A stretch of DNA of 27,679 nucleotides from contig FN648834.1 in the NCBI GenBank assembly GCA_000310025.1, positions 8,358 through 36,036 of the forward strand, in the 5' to 3' direction. Origin of the DNA: Ectocarpus siliculosus. Its lineage: Eukaryota; Sar; Phaeophyceae; Ectocarpales; Ectocarpaceae. Position numbers and translations under genes: made by a program. Positions 1 through 9,349 of this stretch are shown one piece after another. A model generated the notes under the pieces. It saw only the letters and a list, made by a program, of their open reading frames with translations. It had not been told where the DNA came from and did not search any database. Within the stretch, counting starts at the first letter, position 1; each line of letters starts with the position of its first letter.

Positions 1-989
1 AGATGAAAGACGGTGTCGTGGTGATGATTATCGTGATTTATGTGGATGACATTCTGGTGGCTGGGTCTGATGATGATTGCAAGGAGTTGCTCGCTTCCCT
101 CAACAAGGCATTCCCCACTAAAGACCTTGGAGAGTGTGTGTGGTTCGACGGGTGTGCCGTTGAGAGAGACCTAGAGGCTGGGACCCTTAGAATCTCCCAA
201 ACCGCGTACATTGACAGCATCGTGAATCGCTTTGATGTGCAATCGACCTCCCCCATCCCTGCTTCCCCTGGTGCTGACCTAGGACCGAAGCGAGATGACG
301 AAAGTGGAGGGGAGTGGCCGGTGAGGGAGGCCATCGGCAGCATGATGTGGGTGTCGACGTTCTCGCGCCCGGACATCTCGTTCGCTGTGCGTGCGGTAGC
401 GCGCCACGCCCACGCCCCTGCCGAGAGGCACTGGAAGGCGATACGGAAGATCCTCGCCTACCTCAAAGAGACGAGGGACCTCGGGATCACCTACAAACGG
501 GGATCGGGGCTGGGGCTGGCGGTGTACGTGGACGCTAGCTACGCCGACGCTGAGGATAGACGTTCGGTGTCAGGGCTGGCAACAACGGTTGGAGGAACCG
601 TCATCAGCCACGGTAGCAAGACGCAAGCTATCGTATCTTTGTCGTCTACGGAGGCAGAGTACATTGCTGCCGGAGAGGGCGTGAAAGAAGCTTTGTTTGT
701 GCGTGCAGTGCTTTCGTTTATTGCCCCAGAGACCAGCGGCGGTAGCATTCAGGTCCTTGAGGACAATCAGGGGGCCATGGCTTTGGTGCAGAACCCCCTT
801 AGCTCAGCGCGTAGCAAGCACATCGACGTGCGGTACCACTTCATTCGTGGATTGTTTAGGTCGGGTGACATCTCGATCAAGTTTGTGTCGACGTCGGAGC
901 AACATGCAGACATGCTCACCAAGGCTCTTAGCAAGAGCAACCTGCAGTACCACCGGAAAAAGCTGATGAATTTGCCGGAGCTTCTGTAG
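1..989 (+). CDS. Copia-type retrotransposon polyprotein, 3' end (reverse transcriptase tail and RNase H), cut by window edge
   Basis: This is the C-terminal part of a Ty1/Copia Pol polyprotein, which copies element RNA into DNA in cytoplasmic particles. The frame is open from the first bases, so the gene continues upstream; the ATG at position 3 need not be a real start. Numbering from that ATG, the reverse transcriptase active-site motif YVDD is at residues 13-16. The connection region follows, with SRPDISFAV at 121-129. The RNase H domain has VDASYAD at 176-182 (first catalytic Asp 177), SLSSTEAEY at 212-220 (Glu 217), EDNQGA at 253-258 (Asp 254), RSKHIDVRYHFIR at 270-282 and HADMLTKAL at 301-309. 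This order and these motifs are diagnostic of Copia. No stop or frameshift interrupts the visible 328 codons, and the stop is at 987-989. Whether the whole element is intact cannot be judged from this window. Confidence 0.95.
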   Translation, partial: MKDGVVVMIIVIYVDDILVAGSDDDCKELLASLNKAFPTKDLGECVWFDGCAVERDLEAGTLRISQTAYIDSIVNRFDVQSTSPIPASPGADLGPKRDDESGGEWPVREAIGSMMWVSTFSRPDISFAVRAVARHAHAPAERHWKAIRKILAYLKETRDLGITYKRGSGLGLAVYVDASYADAEDRRSVSGLATTVGGTVISHGSKTQAIVSLSSTEAEYIAAGEGVKEALFVRAVLSFIAPETSGGSIQVLEDNQGAMALVQNPLSSARSKHIDVRYHFIRGLFRSGDISIKFVSTSEQHADMLTKALSKSNLQYHRKKLMNLPELL

Positions 990-1299
990 GATTTTCTAGC
1001 GCTTGGGGAAGGTCATGTATACCATGCGGGGAAAGATGCATTACTGTCGCGGGCTGTGTCCCAATGGCAGGAGTAGGAGGCTTGCCTCGCATTCTTGTCT
1101 TCGCCTTGGCCTTCCTGATAAGTGCGGCCGTTGTGATCCGCCGTGATAGCAATGGTTTGTGTTGGATGGGATTTATTTTCGAGGGGTTTTGCCCGGGCGC
1201 CGGGTTTCCCCTCGACCACCGTATTGGCATTTTATTGATGTATCCGGGGTGTTTTTGCCCCACTGATGGTTAGTCACTTGCGTGAAGAACCAGGGAGGG

Positions 1300-2156
1300 T
1301 GTTCGTGGGTCTACGGACATGGTTTGGATATGTTAGCCGTACGTACAAGTGTGACGCAGATGGTGTAGAACCTTTTAGGTAGGGGTATGGTGATGATGCA
1401 CCGGGGCTCCCTTTTGTTGTGTGCAGCAGCCCTGCTGCCACTCCTCCTTTCTGAGCACGACAGCGCCCTGGGTACGGGCGTTGCCTCACCGTCTGAAGTT
1501 AATACACTACACAAACAATACCCGATAAGTACGCGGAGTACGGCCGACAAACACAACCCTGTTGTTTGGCCCCCCGCGCGATGTTTTCTTTCAAAGGTTG
1601 AAATTGTTGAGTATGAAGAGGCGTCCTTTACCAGGTCAACTAAAATCGGCGAGCGACTTGCAACCTTTTCCAAGTTTTCAAGTTTGGGTGGTCGTTGTTG
1701 CGTTCTTTTTCTGGTCGTTCCCTGCTTAGTACCGCTATATAGCTATACTGTGTAACCCAGCGTCTAAGTTGTTTTATCGACATCCTTGCCGCGGGCGCCC
1801 TCTTTCCGTTGTTCTCGACCTCTCGACAGGTTCTTCTGCTGGGGACGATTCCCAATCCGTCCCGGAAACAGCAGACGCAATGGGGTCGTCGACGCCTTGA
1901 GGGCGGAACCAGCCCCCACAAAGGAGAACGACCTCTTCCGATTTGCCCCCCCCATCGAGGCCTCGATTTCGACCGGTGCAGAGAGCACAATGCGCGTGCC
2001 ACCGGCTTTCGATGATATCGGGTGTGGCGACCACACCCTCTTGCATCGCATTGTTTGGATTGCCGCTGAATGATGCGTTTTGAGTGAGTTGGGATATCCT
2101 TCTCGCGTTTTTTTATTTCGTGTGGCTAATTTTTACGGTAGGACTACATAGAACAC
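1300..2156 (+). mobile_element. putative 3' LTR of the Copia element (ends uncertain)
   Basis: About 310 bp after the Copia stop, a purine-rich stretch (accagggaggg, ending at 1299) is followed by TGTTCG, the usual arrangement of polypurine tract then LTR start. TATATAG at about 1736-1742 could be the LTR promoter. A GAACA ending near 2156 would mirror the TGTTC start and give an LTR of about 857 bp. The 5' LTR lies outside the window, so neither end can be confirmed. The right end in particular is a guess. Confidence 0.3.
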
Positions 2157-2644
2157 AGGTCAAATCTGTGGTTTGTGGAGGCGCTTTGGATTTTTTGGGA
2201 ACAGGGGATACATGCGGCGGACGCGACAGTCAGAACGTTTTGGTGAACAGCAGGGGAGAGGGTCTGTAGCAAAGAGGCAGATGGAAGAGAGAGAGAGATT
2301 GACACAGGCTGCATTAATTGTGTTCCTATCAACACAGAGCAAGAAGAGCATACCGGGTAGGACCTTTGATCGTAATTTGCACAGTGGATGAGCAAAACCC
2401 ACGCTAAATTGTTTTCTGCGGCGCTATATACATTTCTTCCACTGTCGTCATGTAGTATACGGAGTACCCTTGCCGGGTATGCGTAGGCGTCGCGGAATGT
2501 TTTTCGAGTGATATGTACATGGCCGGCCGTGTACTGTCCGTGTGAACGTGTGTGTTCTACCTGGTCGGGGTACATTGCGAAAGATGAAATATGATAGCTA
2601 TTTATAAGACGCGTTACGTGCATGCCATCACAAGGTCGCACTAA
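2157..2644. other. no gene recognised
   Basis: This is a unique-looking stretch between the possible Copia LTR and the 70-bp minisatellite. I see no protein-family motif, RNA gene or clear repeat in it. Confidence 0.5.
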
Positions 2645-3432
2645 CCATAGAACCCTGACAGGGTTCCGAACCACGTACATCCACAAGGTTGCACGTTTCC
2701 CAGGGTGTCACAAACAACGGAACCTTGACAGGGTTCCGAACCCCGTACCTCCACAAGGTTGCACATATCCCAGGGTGTCACAAACCATGGAACCTTGACA
2801 GGGTTTTGCACCACGTACCTCCACAAGGTTGCACATATCCCAGGGTGTCACAAACCATGGAACCTTGACAGGGTTCCGAACCACGTACCTCCACAAGGTT
2901 GCACATATCCCAGGGTGTCGCAAACCATGGAACCTTGACAGGGTTCCGAACCCCGTACCTCCACAAGGTTGCACATATCCCAGGGTGTCACAAACCATGG
3001 AACCTTGACAGGGTTCTACACCACGTACCTCCACAAGGGTGCACATATCCCAGGGTGTCACAAACAACGGAACCTTGACAGGGTTCCTAACCCCGTACCT
3101 CCACAAGGGTGCACATATCCCAGGGTGTCACAAACAACGGAACCTTGACAGGGTTCCTAACCCCGTACCTCCACAAGGGTGGACATATCCCAGGGTGTCA
3201 CAAACAACGGAACCTTGACAGGGTTCCGAACCCCGTACCTCCACAAGGGTGCACATATCCCAGGGTGTCACAAGCCATGGAACCTTGACAGGGTTCTGCA
3301 CCACGTACCTCCACAAGGGTGCACATATCCCAGGGTGTCACAAACAACGGAACCTTGACAGGGTTCCGAACCCCGTACCTCCACAAGGGTGCACATATCC
3401 CAGGATGTCACAAACCATGGAACCCTGGCAGG
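2645..3432 (+). repeat. 70-bp minisatellite, about 11 copies
   Basis: The motif GGAACCTTGACAGGGTT recurs every 70 bp from 2645 to 3415 in about eleven units. Each unit also carries a GTACCTCCACAAGG block and a CACATATCCCAGGGTGTCAC block. Units differ at a few sites: the CCATGG versus CAACGG junction alternates irregularly, and GGTTGCAC on the left becomes GGGTGCAC on the right. The first and last units are the most diverged. Open frames on the minus strand here are a by-product: 70 is not a multiple of three, so each unit is read in a different frame. No coding role is supported. Confidence 0.95.
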
Positions 3433-3504
3433 TAGATGCCCAAGCACCTTGTCAATGTATTTATTGGAAAAAAAGGCTGGGATATGTGCACCCTTGTGGA
3501 AGTA
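3376..3504. repeat. inverted repeat closing the 70-bp array
   Basis: The 28 bases at 3376-3403, part of the last full 70-bp unit, are matched by their reverse complement at 3477-3504 with one mismatch. The gap between the arms is 73 bp. A partial unit therefore lies head-to-head against the end of the array and could fold as a long hairpin. Confidence 0.9.
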
Positions 3505-3876
3505 AGTGTGTGAACACCCTGTGGGAGAGCAAAGTGGCCACCGGTGTTGTATCTGTGTCTCGCGTACAGCAGTAAGTAAGTGTGGTGCGCGGTGCGCGCG
3601 GGAAAACATCCATCAACTTTTGTATAGCACACGACACACAATACGACTCGTACCTGATGTGCACACACACGCACAGATTATGAATGTGTGCTCTGCTTCT
3701 TCTTGATGTCGAACAGATCAGTCAGGTCAGCTCTGTAGGGTGTGGATGGAAGTTGTGCAAACGACTCAGGGTGAGGCGCGCAGCAGAGTGAGCGGCCTAA
3801 CAACAAAAAACCCGTTAACGGTATACAAATATTCTACACCACCAATCAATGATCTCCTCTTTCCCGTACACACAAG
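3505..3876. other. no gene recognised
   Basis: This is spacer DNA between two tandem arrays. It has short GT/CA-rich runs near 3580 and 3660-3675. No gene or structured element is evident. Confidence 0.5.
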
Positions 3877-4355
3877 GAGATTGTCAAGGTCGCGTGTTAT
3901 ATCCGGCATATGACCTTTGGATTTTTTGCCCCTTGGCGAGATGACTCCCAAGGTTGCCGCACCGCCGAGATTGCCAAGGTTGGGTGTTGCCGGTATTGCA
4001 ATGACCTTTGGATTTTTTCGGATTTTTTTCCCCTTGGCGAGATGACTCCCAAGGTTGCCGCACCGCCGAGATTGCCAAGGTATCGTGCTGCCGGCAATGC
4101 AATGACCTTCGTATTTTTTACCCCTTGGCGATGTTACTCCCAAGGATGCCGCACCGCCGAGATTGCCAAGGTAGCGTGTTGCCGGCATTGTGATGACCTT
4201 TGGATCTTTTACCCCTTGGCGTGGTGACTCCCAAGGTTGCCGCACGGCCGAGATTGCCAAGGTAGCGTGTTGCCTGCATTGTGATAACCTTTGGATGTTT
4301 TACCCCTTTGCGTGGTGACTCCCAAGGTTGCCGCACGGCCGAGATTGTCAAGGTA
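3877..4355 (+). repeat. 91-bp tandem repeat, about five units
   Basis: The block GAGATTGYCAAGGT occurs at 3877, 3967, 4068, 4159, 4250 and 4341, giving spacings of 90, 101, 91, 91 and 91 bp. The long unit carries an extra 10-bp copy of a CGGATTTTTT-like segment near 4018-4027. Each unit also has CCCCTTGGCG followed closely by ACTCCCAAGG, so a short CCTTGG/CCAAGG inverted pair recurs. The open minus-strand frames here follow the repeat and are not treated as genes. Confidence 0.93.
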
Positions 4356-4554
4356 CAAAATTCAGGAAAATGAGGCACATCCACCTTGGCAAGGTGGGGG
4401 GGGGAGGGGTATTTTCTCCACAAGGGGGTTCGACCTCCACCTGTGTAGCAGTATGGCTCGCCGTCGCAGGAGGTATCCCATCCAGCCATGGTCGTTGCCT
4501 GCCGTAGTAGGCGGACGTCGTCCGGCGTCTGGTCCACACTCCTTTTTTTCTCTT

Positions 4555-4935
4555 TTTTCTATATTTTTTCTCTCTTTTGTCTCTCTTTTTCTGTACCAGA
4601 TGGCCTTGTCTCTGCTTGCGTTGTGAAGTACCAAGATTGAACCAAGAGGGTGTACCTCTTTCTCTCCGGCCCATGATAGATTGTGACTGCTAGTCTCAGT
4701 TGATACCTCGCAAAGCGCGAAGAGGAAGTGGAGGATTCCAGAATATCTGTCGTTGATTCCTATTGACTTGCGGACCCCTCGAGACCAGTTTATTTGAGTG
4801 TACCTTTTTAGGGTAAGTTAACCTGTGACCACGGGAATCGACCGCGTCGAGTGTCGGATAAGTACGGACATACGAAGGTACTGGGTAGGGAGAGATCGGA
4901 ACGGTTTTTAATGTGAAGACAACAACAACAACAAC
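4555..4935 (+). repeat. dispersed repeat, left copy
   Basis: This copy aligns along its length with 5540-5966. Shared landmarks are AGATGGCCTTGTC, GATTGAACCAAG, GGGTGTACCTCTTTCTCT, CTTGCGGACCCCTCG, TTTTTAGGGTAAGTTA, TGTGACCACGGGAATCGA and a terminal GACAACAACAACAAC. It begins with a pyrimidine-rich tract. No coding frame is shared between the copies. It may be a fragment of a retroelement (LTR- or SINE-like), but no diagnostic motif proves that. Confidence 0.85.
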
Positions 4936-5539
4936 ACTGCTGTGAAGCATCAACAAACAGTGGTCGAGCTATATGCATGCATGATTTTTTTGCTCTCGCT
5001 GTTGCAGGCAATCTTGCTTCCATAAAGAACCCGAGAATTTCACTGCTGTATACCGACGTACAAGACTCCCATCGACCCACCAGCACGGACGGGTGGGAGG
5101 AGTGGGTACATGGAAGATGCCGTCACAGCACAGCAATTCCACACTCCTACCACTATGTACAGTCGGCGTCTGGTCGATAAGAAAGTCGAAGGTAGGCATG
5201 ATGAGACGGCGAGGGAAGAGTACACGAGAAGAGACGGACCGAGTGGCGTGATACGTGCCGGATTGAATTTCTTTTAGCCAATCCCCCCCCCAAAATCTGC
5301 ACCATTGCACCAACTCCCCACTAGTGACGACGTACCATTACAATGTATCGCTGGTTGGTGGCCGTGTTTGTGTGTTTGCTGTTCGTTCGTTACAGTGGTA
5401 TCTCCACCGTGTGCCTTTTTCTGTCTCTTATTTCTTGTTATTTTCGGTCTGGTCTCTTTTTGTCCTCGCTCTTTTTCGTTTTCGTTTCCTTTTTCCTTTT
5501 CTTTTTTTCTCTTTTCTTCCTGTTTCCATAGACTATATT
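4936..5539. other. spacer between the two dispersed repeat copies; pyrimidine-rich at its right end
   Basis: No gene is recognised. From about 5400 to 5600 the plus strand is dominated by T and C (runs of tctctttttt), running into the right copy of the dispersed repeat. The translations of this stretch are Phe/Ser/Leu-rich by composition only. Confidence 0.5.
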
Positions 5540-5966
5540 TTTTCTCTTTGTCGCTCTTTTTTCTCTTTGTCACTCTTTTTTCTCTCTTTTTTTTGTGTCA
5601 GATGGCCTTGTCTGTCTCTGCTTGCGTGTGAAGCACTAAGATTGAACCAAGGGGGTGTACCTCTTTCTCTCTGGCCCGTGATGCTGACTCCTAGTCTCAG
5701 TTGTTACCTCGCATAGCCGGCAGAGGGAGCGGAGAACTCCAGAATATCTATCTGTCGTTGATTCCTATTTATTTTATTATTCCTTAATTCTATTTACTTG
5801 CGGACCCCTCGGGGCCATTTTTGTTTTAAGCGTACCTTTTTAGGGTAAGTTAGCCTGTGACCACGGGAATCGACAGCGTCAAGTGTTGGATTAGTACGGA
5901 CATATGAAGGCACTGGATAGAGAGAGATCGGAACGGGTTTTAATGTGGAGACAACAACAACAACAA
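5540..5966 (+). repeat. dispersed repeat, right copy
   Basis: This is the second copy of the repeat at 4555-4935, in the same orientation and offset by about 1.0 kb (for example CAGATGGCC at 4597 and 5599). It has an extra AT-rich stretch near 5768-5797 and several substitutions, so the duplication is not recent. It ends in GACAACAACAACAACAA like the left copy. Confidence 0.85.
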
Positions 5967-6170
5967 TGATGAAGGTCGACCCGTCCTGCGTCGTTCGGGG
6001 AAAAATAATAAATGCCCCGCCCTCTCTCCGCGCCGGTGCAGAGGTGGCGTCCTCTCAAGTCTTTCCGGTTAGCTGCGCACCACGAAAGATGGACTGCGTA
6101 AAGATCCAGCGGTCTTTTCCGGCAGTGGCAAAGAAATATGCAACCACATGCCGCAAAAAAACAAAGTCTA

Positions 6171-6331
6171 GGGTTTCCACTAAGGGGAGAAACGGACTCT
6201 AAAATCGCTCCTGGAGGAGAAATCGTCTCTGGAGGTTTCGCCGCGTCGATTTGGCGCGTTTTTTTGAAAAACAGCAGAAGCGATTCTATTTCCGCTAGGC
6301 GCGATTCTTTTGTCGACTCTAAAATCGCTCC
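6171..6331. repeat. left terminal inverted repeat and subterminal repeats
   Basis: The terminal GGGTTTCCACTA (6171-6182) is followed by two exact copies of GACTCTAAAATCGCTCC at 6195-6211 and 6315-6331. Between them are looser CGATT-containing variants. AAATCGCTCC is also the core of the repeats inside the right end. In PIF/Harbinger elements such subterminal motifs are typical binding sites for element-encoded proteins; that role here is inferred. Confidence 0.65.
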
Positions 6332-6452
6332 AGGCGAACAGCAACATACCTGCTGGCCGTACACACCCATCCATCCGGGCACCACGGGTCAGGCACGCAC
6401 AGCTCTGCGCGGCACGAGCGCGAGGTGCCAGCTACAGCCGAACCTACCAGTA

Positions 6453-6513
6453 CACACCGGTTGTCCGCGAAGTATAACCGGTGTGCCTCACACCAGTAGA
6501 CCGGTTGTCCGCG
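6453..6513 (+). promoter_or_regulatory. possible core promoter of the plus-strand gene: hairpin with TATAA and a repeated 14-mer
   Basis: CACACCGGTT (6453-6462) and AACCGGTGTG (6476-6485) form a perfect 10-bp inverted repeat with a 13-bp loop. TATAA at 6473-6477 lies in the loop/right arm, about 80 bp before the ATG at 6559. The 14-mer ACCGGTTGTCCGCG occurs at 6456-6469 and again at 6500-6513. The repeats are visible; a promoter role is inferred from position only. Confidence 0.35.
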
Positions 6514-6558
6514 GCGCACAACCGTTCTGCCTGCACGGACACACATCCTCGCACGAGC

Positions 6559-6859
6559 ATGGCATTCAGCTCCGACGAGAGCGACTCCAACACGCCGAGG
6601 CGCTCAGGCCGCGATCGCACACCCACCCGGCTAGACCGCGACTTGGGTCACAGGGAGGCGTCCGGGGATGGAGGGCCGGGAAGCAGGGGCGGGGTTCTAT
6701 CGCGCACCTCGACTTGTTCAGGCTCAGCGTTGCACCCTGTATCTCTGGACGACAGCTTGGACCGTGATGCTGAGGAATCGGGGAGTGGAAGCAGCGAAGA
6801 TGAGTTCTCCCTGGACGGAGGAGGTGCTGGCAGGAGGAAGGAGGTCGCTCCGGATAAGG
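6559..6859 (+). CDS. first exon of the plus-strand gene of the Harbinger-like element (acidic, Ser-rich protein)
   Basis: The ATG at 6559 has A at -3 and G at +4, a strong eukaryotic start context. It opens a 100-codon frame starting MAFSSDESDSNTPRR. The product is low in hydrophobic residues and rich in Ser, Asp, Glu, Gly and Arg, with an acidic patch (SGSGSSEDEF) before a basic end (GRRKEVAPDK). A consensus donor GTAAGC at 6860 ends the exon after one base of a split codon. Without splicing the frame stops at 6892-6894. It lies 388 bp inside the left terminus, matching the position of the transposase start at the other end. I do not recognise a domain. Which exon follows is uncertain; the last exons of the gene are most likely those at 18374-20520, but the link across 11.5 kb is inferred. 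Confidence 0.5.
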
Positions 6860-7248
6860 GTAAGCAGGACGCTGGCAGTGGGTGTCAGCTGTGAGGGTCA
6901 GCTGCGTCTGTCTTCAGTCATGTCTGTCTGTGTCGACCACGTTGCTCTTCTCTCTTGACCCTAAATGGAACGGTTGCCGCGAGGTCAAAGGGAATCCACA
7001 CTTGTAGTCTCTATGTACAGCAGCACGGGAGCGCGACGCGTGCACACATGTTAAGGGCCGTCGCCGTTCGCTAGAGCAGCAGTAGAAGGATCAACTCGTG
7101 TCCGAGTGGGTACCCCGATGGGGTGTATGTAGCTTGATACTGAATGCGTCCCTTCGTTGAGTTCCTGGCTGTACATGTTTGTTTACACATGTTTACACCT
7201 GCAGCGTACATTCCTTCCATCCGTTGCGCACTCTTCCAAAAACAGCAG
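6860..7248. other. intron-like spacer, no gene recognised
   Basis: This stretch follows the splice donor at 6860 and runs to the first copy of the 274-bp repeat. Its first about 100 bases resemble the sequence after 16229, so the exon end and intron start are duplicated together. Nothing else is recognised. Confidence 0.5.
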
Positions 7249-7522
7249 TTTATTGTTTTCTTTCGAATTGCATTTATTAATATTTTCTACCGCCCGAGGG
7301 AAGAGAGAGATACCAAACTGGCAGAGAGCACATTTCCCGCAGACACGTTTCTGCGGCCTTCCTATCGTGCCTCTGCCTCTCTCCCAATAAAGACTGTCTC
7401 TCTCTTCCCTCCAAACAGCAAGTGAGGGTGCCCTCTCCTGCGGTGGAGGGAACCAATCTTACTGCACACAGTAGTCTCAGATGACCAAGTCCCTAAAATG
7501 GTACCCTACCATTTTCTTCGCC
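7249..7522 (+). repeat. 274-bp repeat, first copy
   Basis: This segment is nearly identical to 7906-8178; I count one indel (ttccc versus ttcc) and one substitution. It contains AATAAA at 7386-7391 and a 9-bp-stem hairpin (AAAATGGTA, then TACCATTTT, 7495-7515) close to its right end. A polyadenylation-like signal plus a terminal hairpin suggests a retroelement piece, but no protein motif is present. Confidence 0.9.
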
Positions 7523-7610
7523 TCACATACATACAGCTATAAGTTCTACCGGATACTTAATTCGTCCTCTCCTTTCCCCCACCTTCGAAAGAAAAGGGGT
7601 GGGTGGGTGG

Positions 7611-7908
7611 GAAAAGACTCCACTTCCTGTCAGCTCCAGAGGCTGGCACACCGCGAGAAGCCTTCTATGTGACCACCTCGCTAGTTGTCTCTGCGATACT
7701 CTCTCTCTGGCACGCTAAGACTCTGTGGACACAAGGCTTGAACAGAATGGTAACCTATGCGACTCCTCCTCTCGACCGAGGGGGCCCCGGAGTACGCAAT
7801 GCGTTCCGGGTACCCCAATATAAACAGTATGGCAATTCGAGTTGTTTCAATAAACCTCGGTGTGTTTTGTCTACGCCTTTGTCTACGCCTTAAACAAACC
7901 TGCCCTTT
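7611..7908 (+). mobile_element. 298-bp LTR-like repeat, first copy (solo LTR or fragment)
   Basis: This segment matches 15847-16144 at the same length with three differences (about 99% identity by eye). It holds TATAAA at 7819-7824 and AATAAA at 7849-7854, the order expected of promoter and polyadenylation signal in a short LTR. TGTCAG near the left edge and AAACA near the right edge could be LTR ends, but the similarity extends about 12 bp beyond both, so the boundaries are unsure. It lies between the two copies of the 274-bp repeat. Confidence 0.5.
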
Positions 7909-8178
7909 ATTGTTTTCTTTCGAATTGCATTTATTAATATTTTCTACCGCCCGAGGGAAGAGAGAGATACCAAACTGGCAGAGAGCACATTTCCGCAGAC
8001 ACGTTTCTGCGGCCTTCCTATCGTGCCTCTGCCTCTCTCCCAATAAAGACTGTCTCTCTCTTCCCTCCAAACAGCAACTGAGGGTGCCCTCTCCTGCGGT
8101 GGAGGGAACCAATCTTACTGCACACAGTAGTCTCAGATGACCAAGTCCCTAAAATGGTACCCTACCATTTTCTTCGCC
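7906..8178 (+). repeat. 274-bp repeat, second copy
   Basis: This is a direct copy of 7249-7522, beginning within the last bases of the LTR-like repeat. The hairpin is kept at 8151-8171. Sequence similarity ends abruptly after CTTCGCC in both copies. Confidence 0.9.
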
Positions 8179-9349
8179 AACATCGAGGTCATCATGACAC
8201 TACTCGTGCAGTGGGATTAGGTCCTGTTACTGCCTACCTACCGCACACAGTGCTTTCCCCCGATTGCCTCCCGACTCGCTATGTCGTACCGAACAGGACA
8301 CCCCTTGCGAGTCCTCTACTGTGGGCGGCTCCTACACATTCCTCTGACTTCATCTTCCCGCCCTTCGGGATACTCGTTCCAATGTTTGCCCCCAACAGCC
8401 ATAGACAGCAAATTCCCAAATCCTTAGCTAAATGGTGCAGCGCGCGTTAGTTTCTGGGATTCACCCCTATTTCGTAACTATTTGCCTCGAAGCTCCGCGA
8501 GCTTGGGCATACTTCATAACTTGCACTGCACAACCTTTGACTAAGACAGGGTGTTAACGGCGCGTCATCGGGCAACGTTGCACAACATGACAACGACGCC
8601 ACCACCAGAGCAACTGCTCCACCGTCTGCTCTGTATCCCGATCATGGGTCGTTAACCTCATCCCGATTCTTGGATCGCCTGATGCGATGCACTAGGAGAA
8701 CCCCGACCACTCCGGCGTGACGACGGCAGGAATAATCGGCACCCGGCGGTGATACGGGTGGCTTCCTACACACCGCCGCCGCATCGACCAGCTGCCACGC
8801 TCCGCGATTGAGGACCCGATGAGGTCGTCCATCAGGTCTGAGTTCGCTTGTGCCTTCAATCTCGCTGCAGCCCTTGTTGCCATGCCGTCGGGCCGCCCTC
8901 ATTCGGCCGTGTGTTTTAATTCACTCAGCTCTCGGCGACCCCTTCAATAACATCCTATTGATTCCACCGCCGCCCCTGGGCCGCGGTCTGCGGTCCGCGG
9001 AGAAAACCGTGCACGGCACGGGCGCCTTGCTGCTCCCCGAGCATGCGTAAGCCCTGGCTCCCATGAAGACGGTCGCGGCGTGGTCGCGGCGTGGGGCACC
9101 TGGCGGACATATCCGCCGTCATGGCTTCTGAAAGGAAACACCTGGCGTTGCCGGCCACGATCCCCACGCACCGGTCCGCCCGCGTCCTGCCGCCCTGCCC
9201 AGGCGTGACCTCGATTCAATCGCCATCTGCGAGTGTGCAAGCGCTCCCTTTCACAACAAGCAACAGAGCAAAACGAAACCGAGTTGATGCGTTTCGTCCA
9301 CGCGAATAGCGGAAAAATTGGCATTTAAATATTTAATGCGTACATCGCT
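8179..9349. other. no gene recognised
   Basis: This is 1.2 kb of apparently unique sequence. Minus-strand frames at 8642-8902 and 8944-9324 are open but show no family motif, convincing start or splice structure. From about 9265 onward, short segments such as gagttgatgcgtttcg already resemble the neighbouring 124-bp satellite, so the array edge is blurred. Confidence 0.45.

Noticed and set aside
2641-3386. Open minus-strand frames over the 70-bp minisatellite
   Set aside because: The unit lacks stops in several frames by chance; the frames shift every unit and follow the DNA repeat exactly.
5274-5716. Phe/Ser/Leu-rich frames that look like membrane proteins, and their Lys/Glu-rich antisense
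   Set aside because: They come from the pyrimidine-rich tract of a dispersed repeat; the other copy does not keep the frame.
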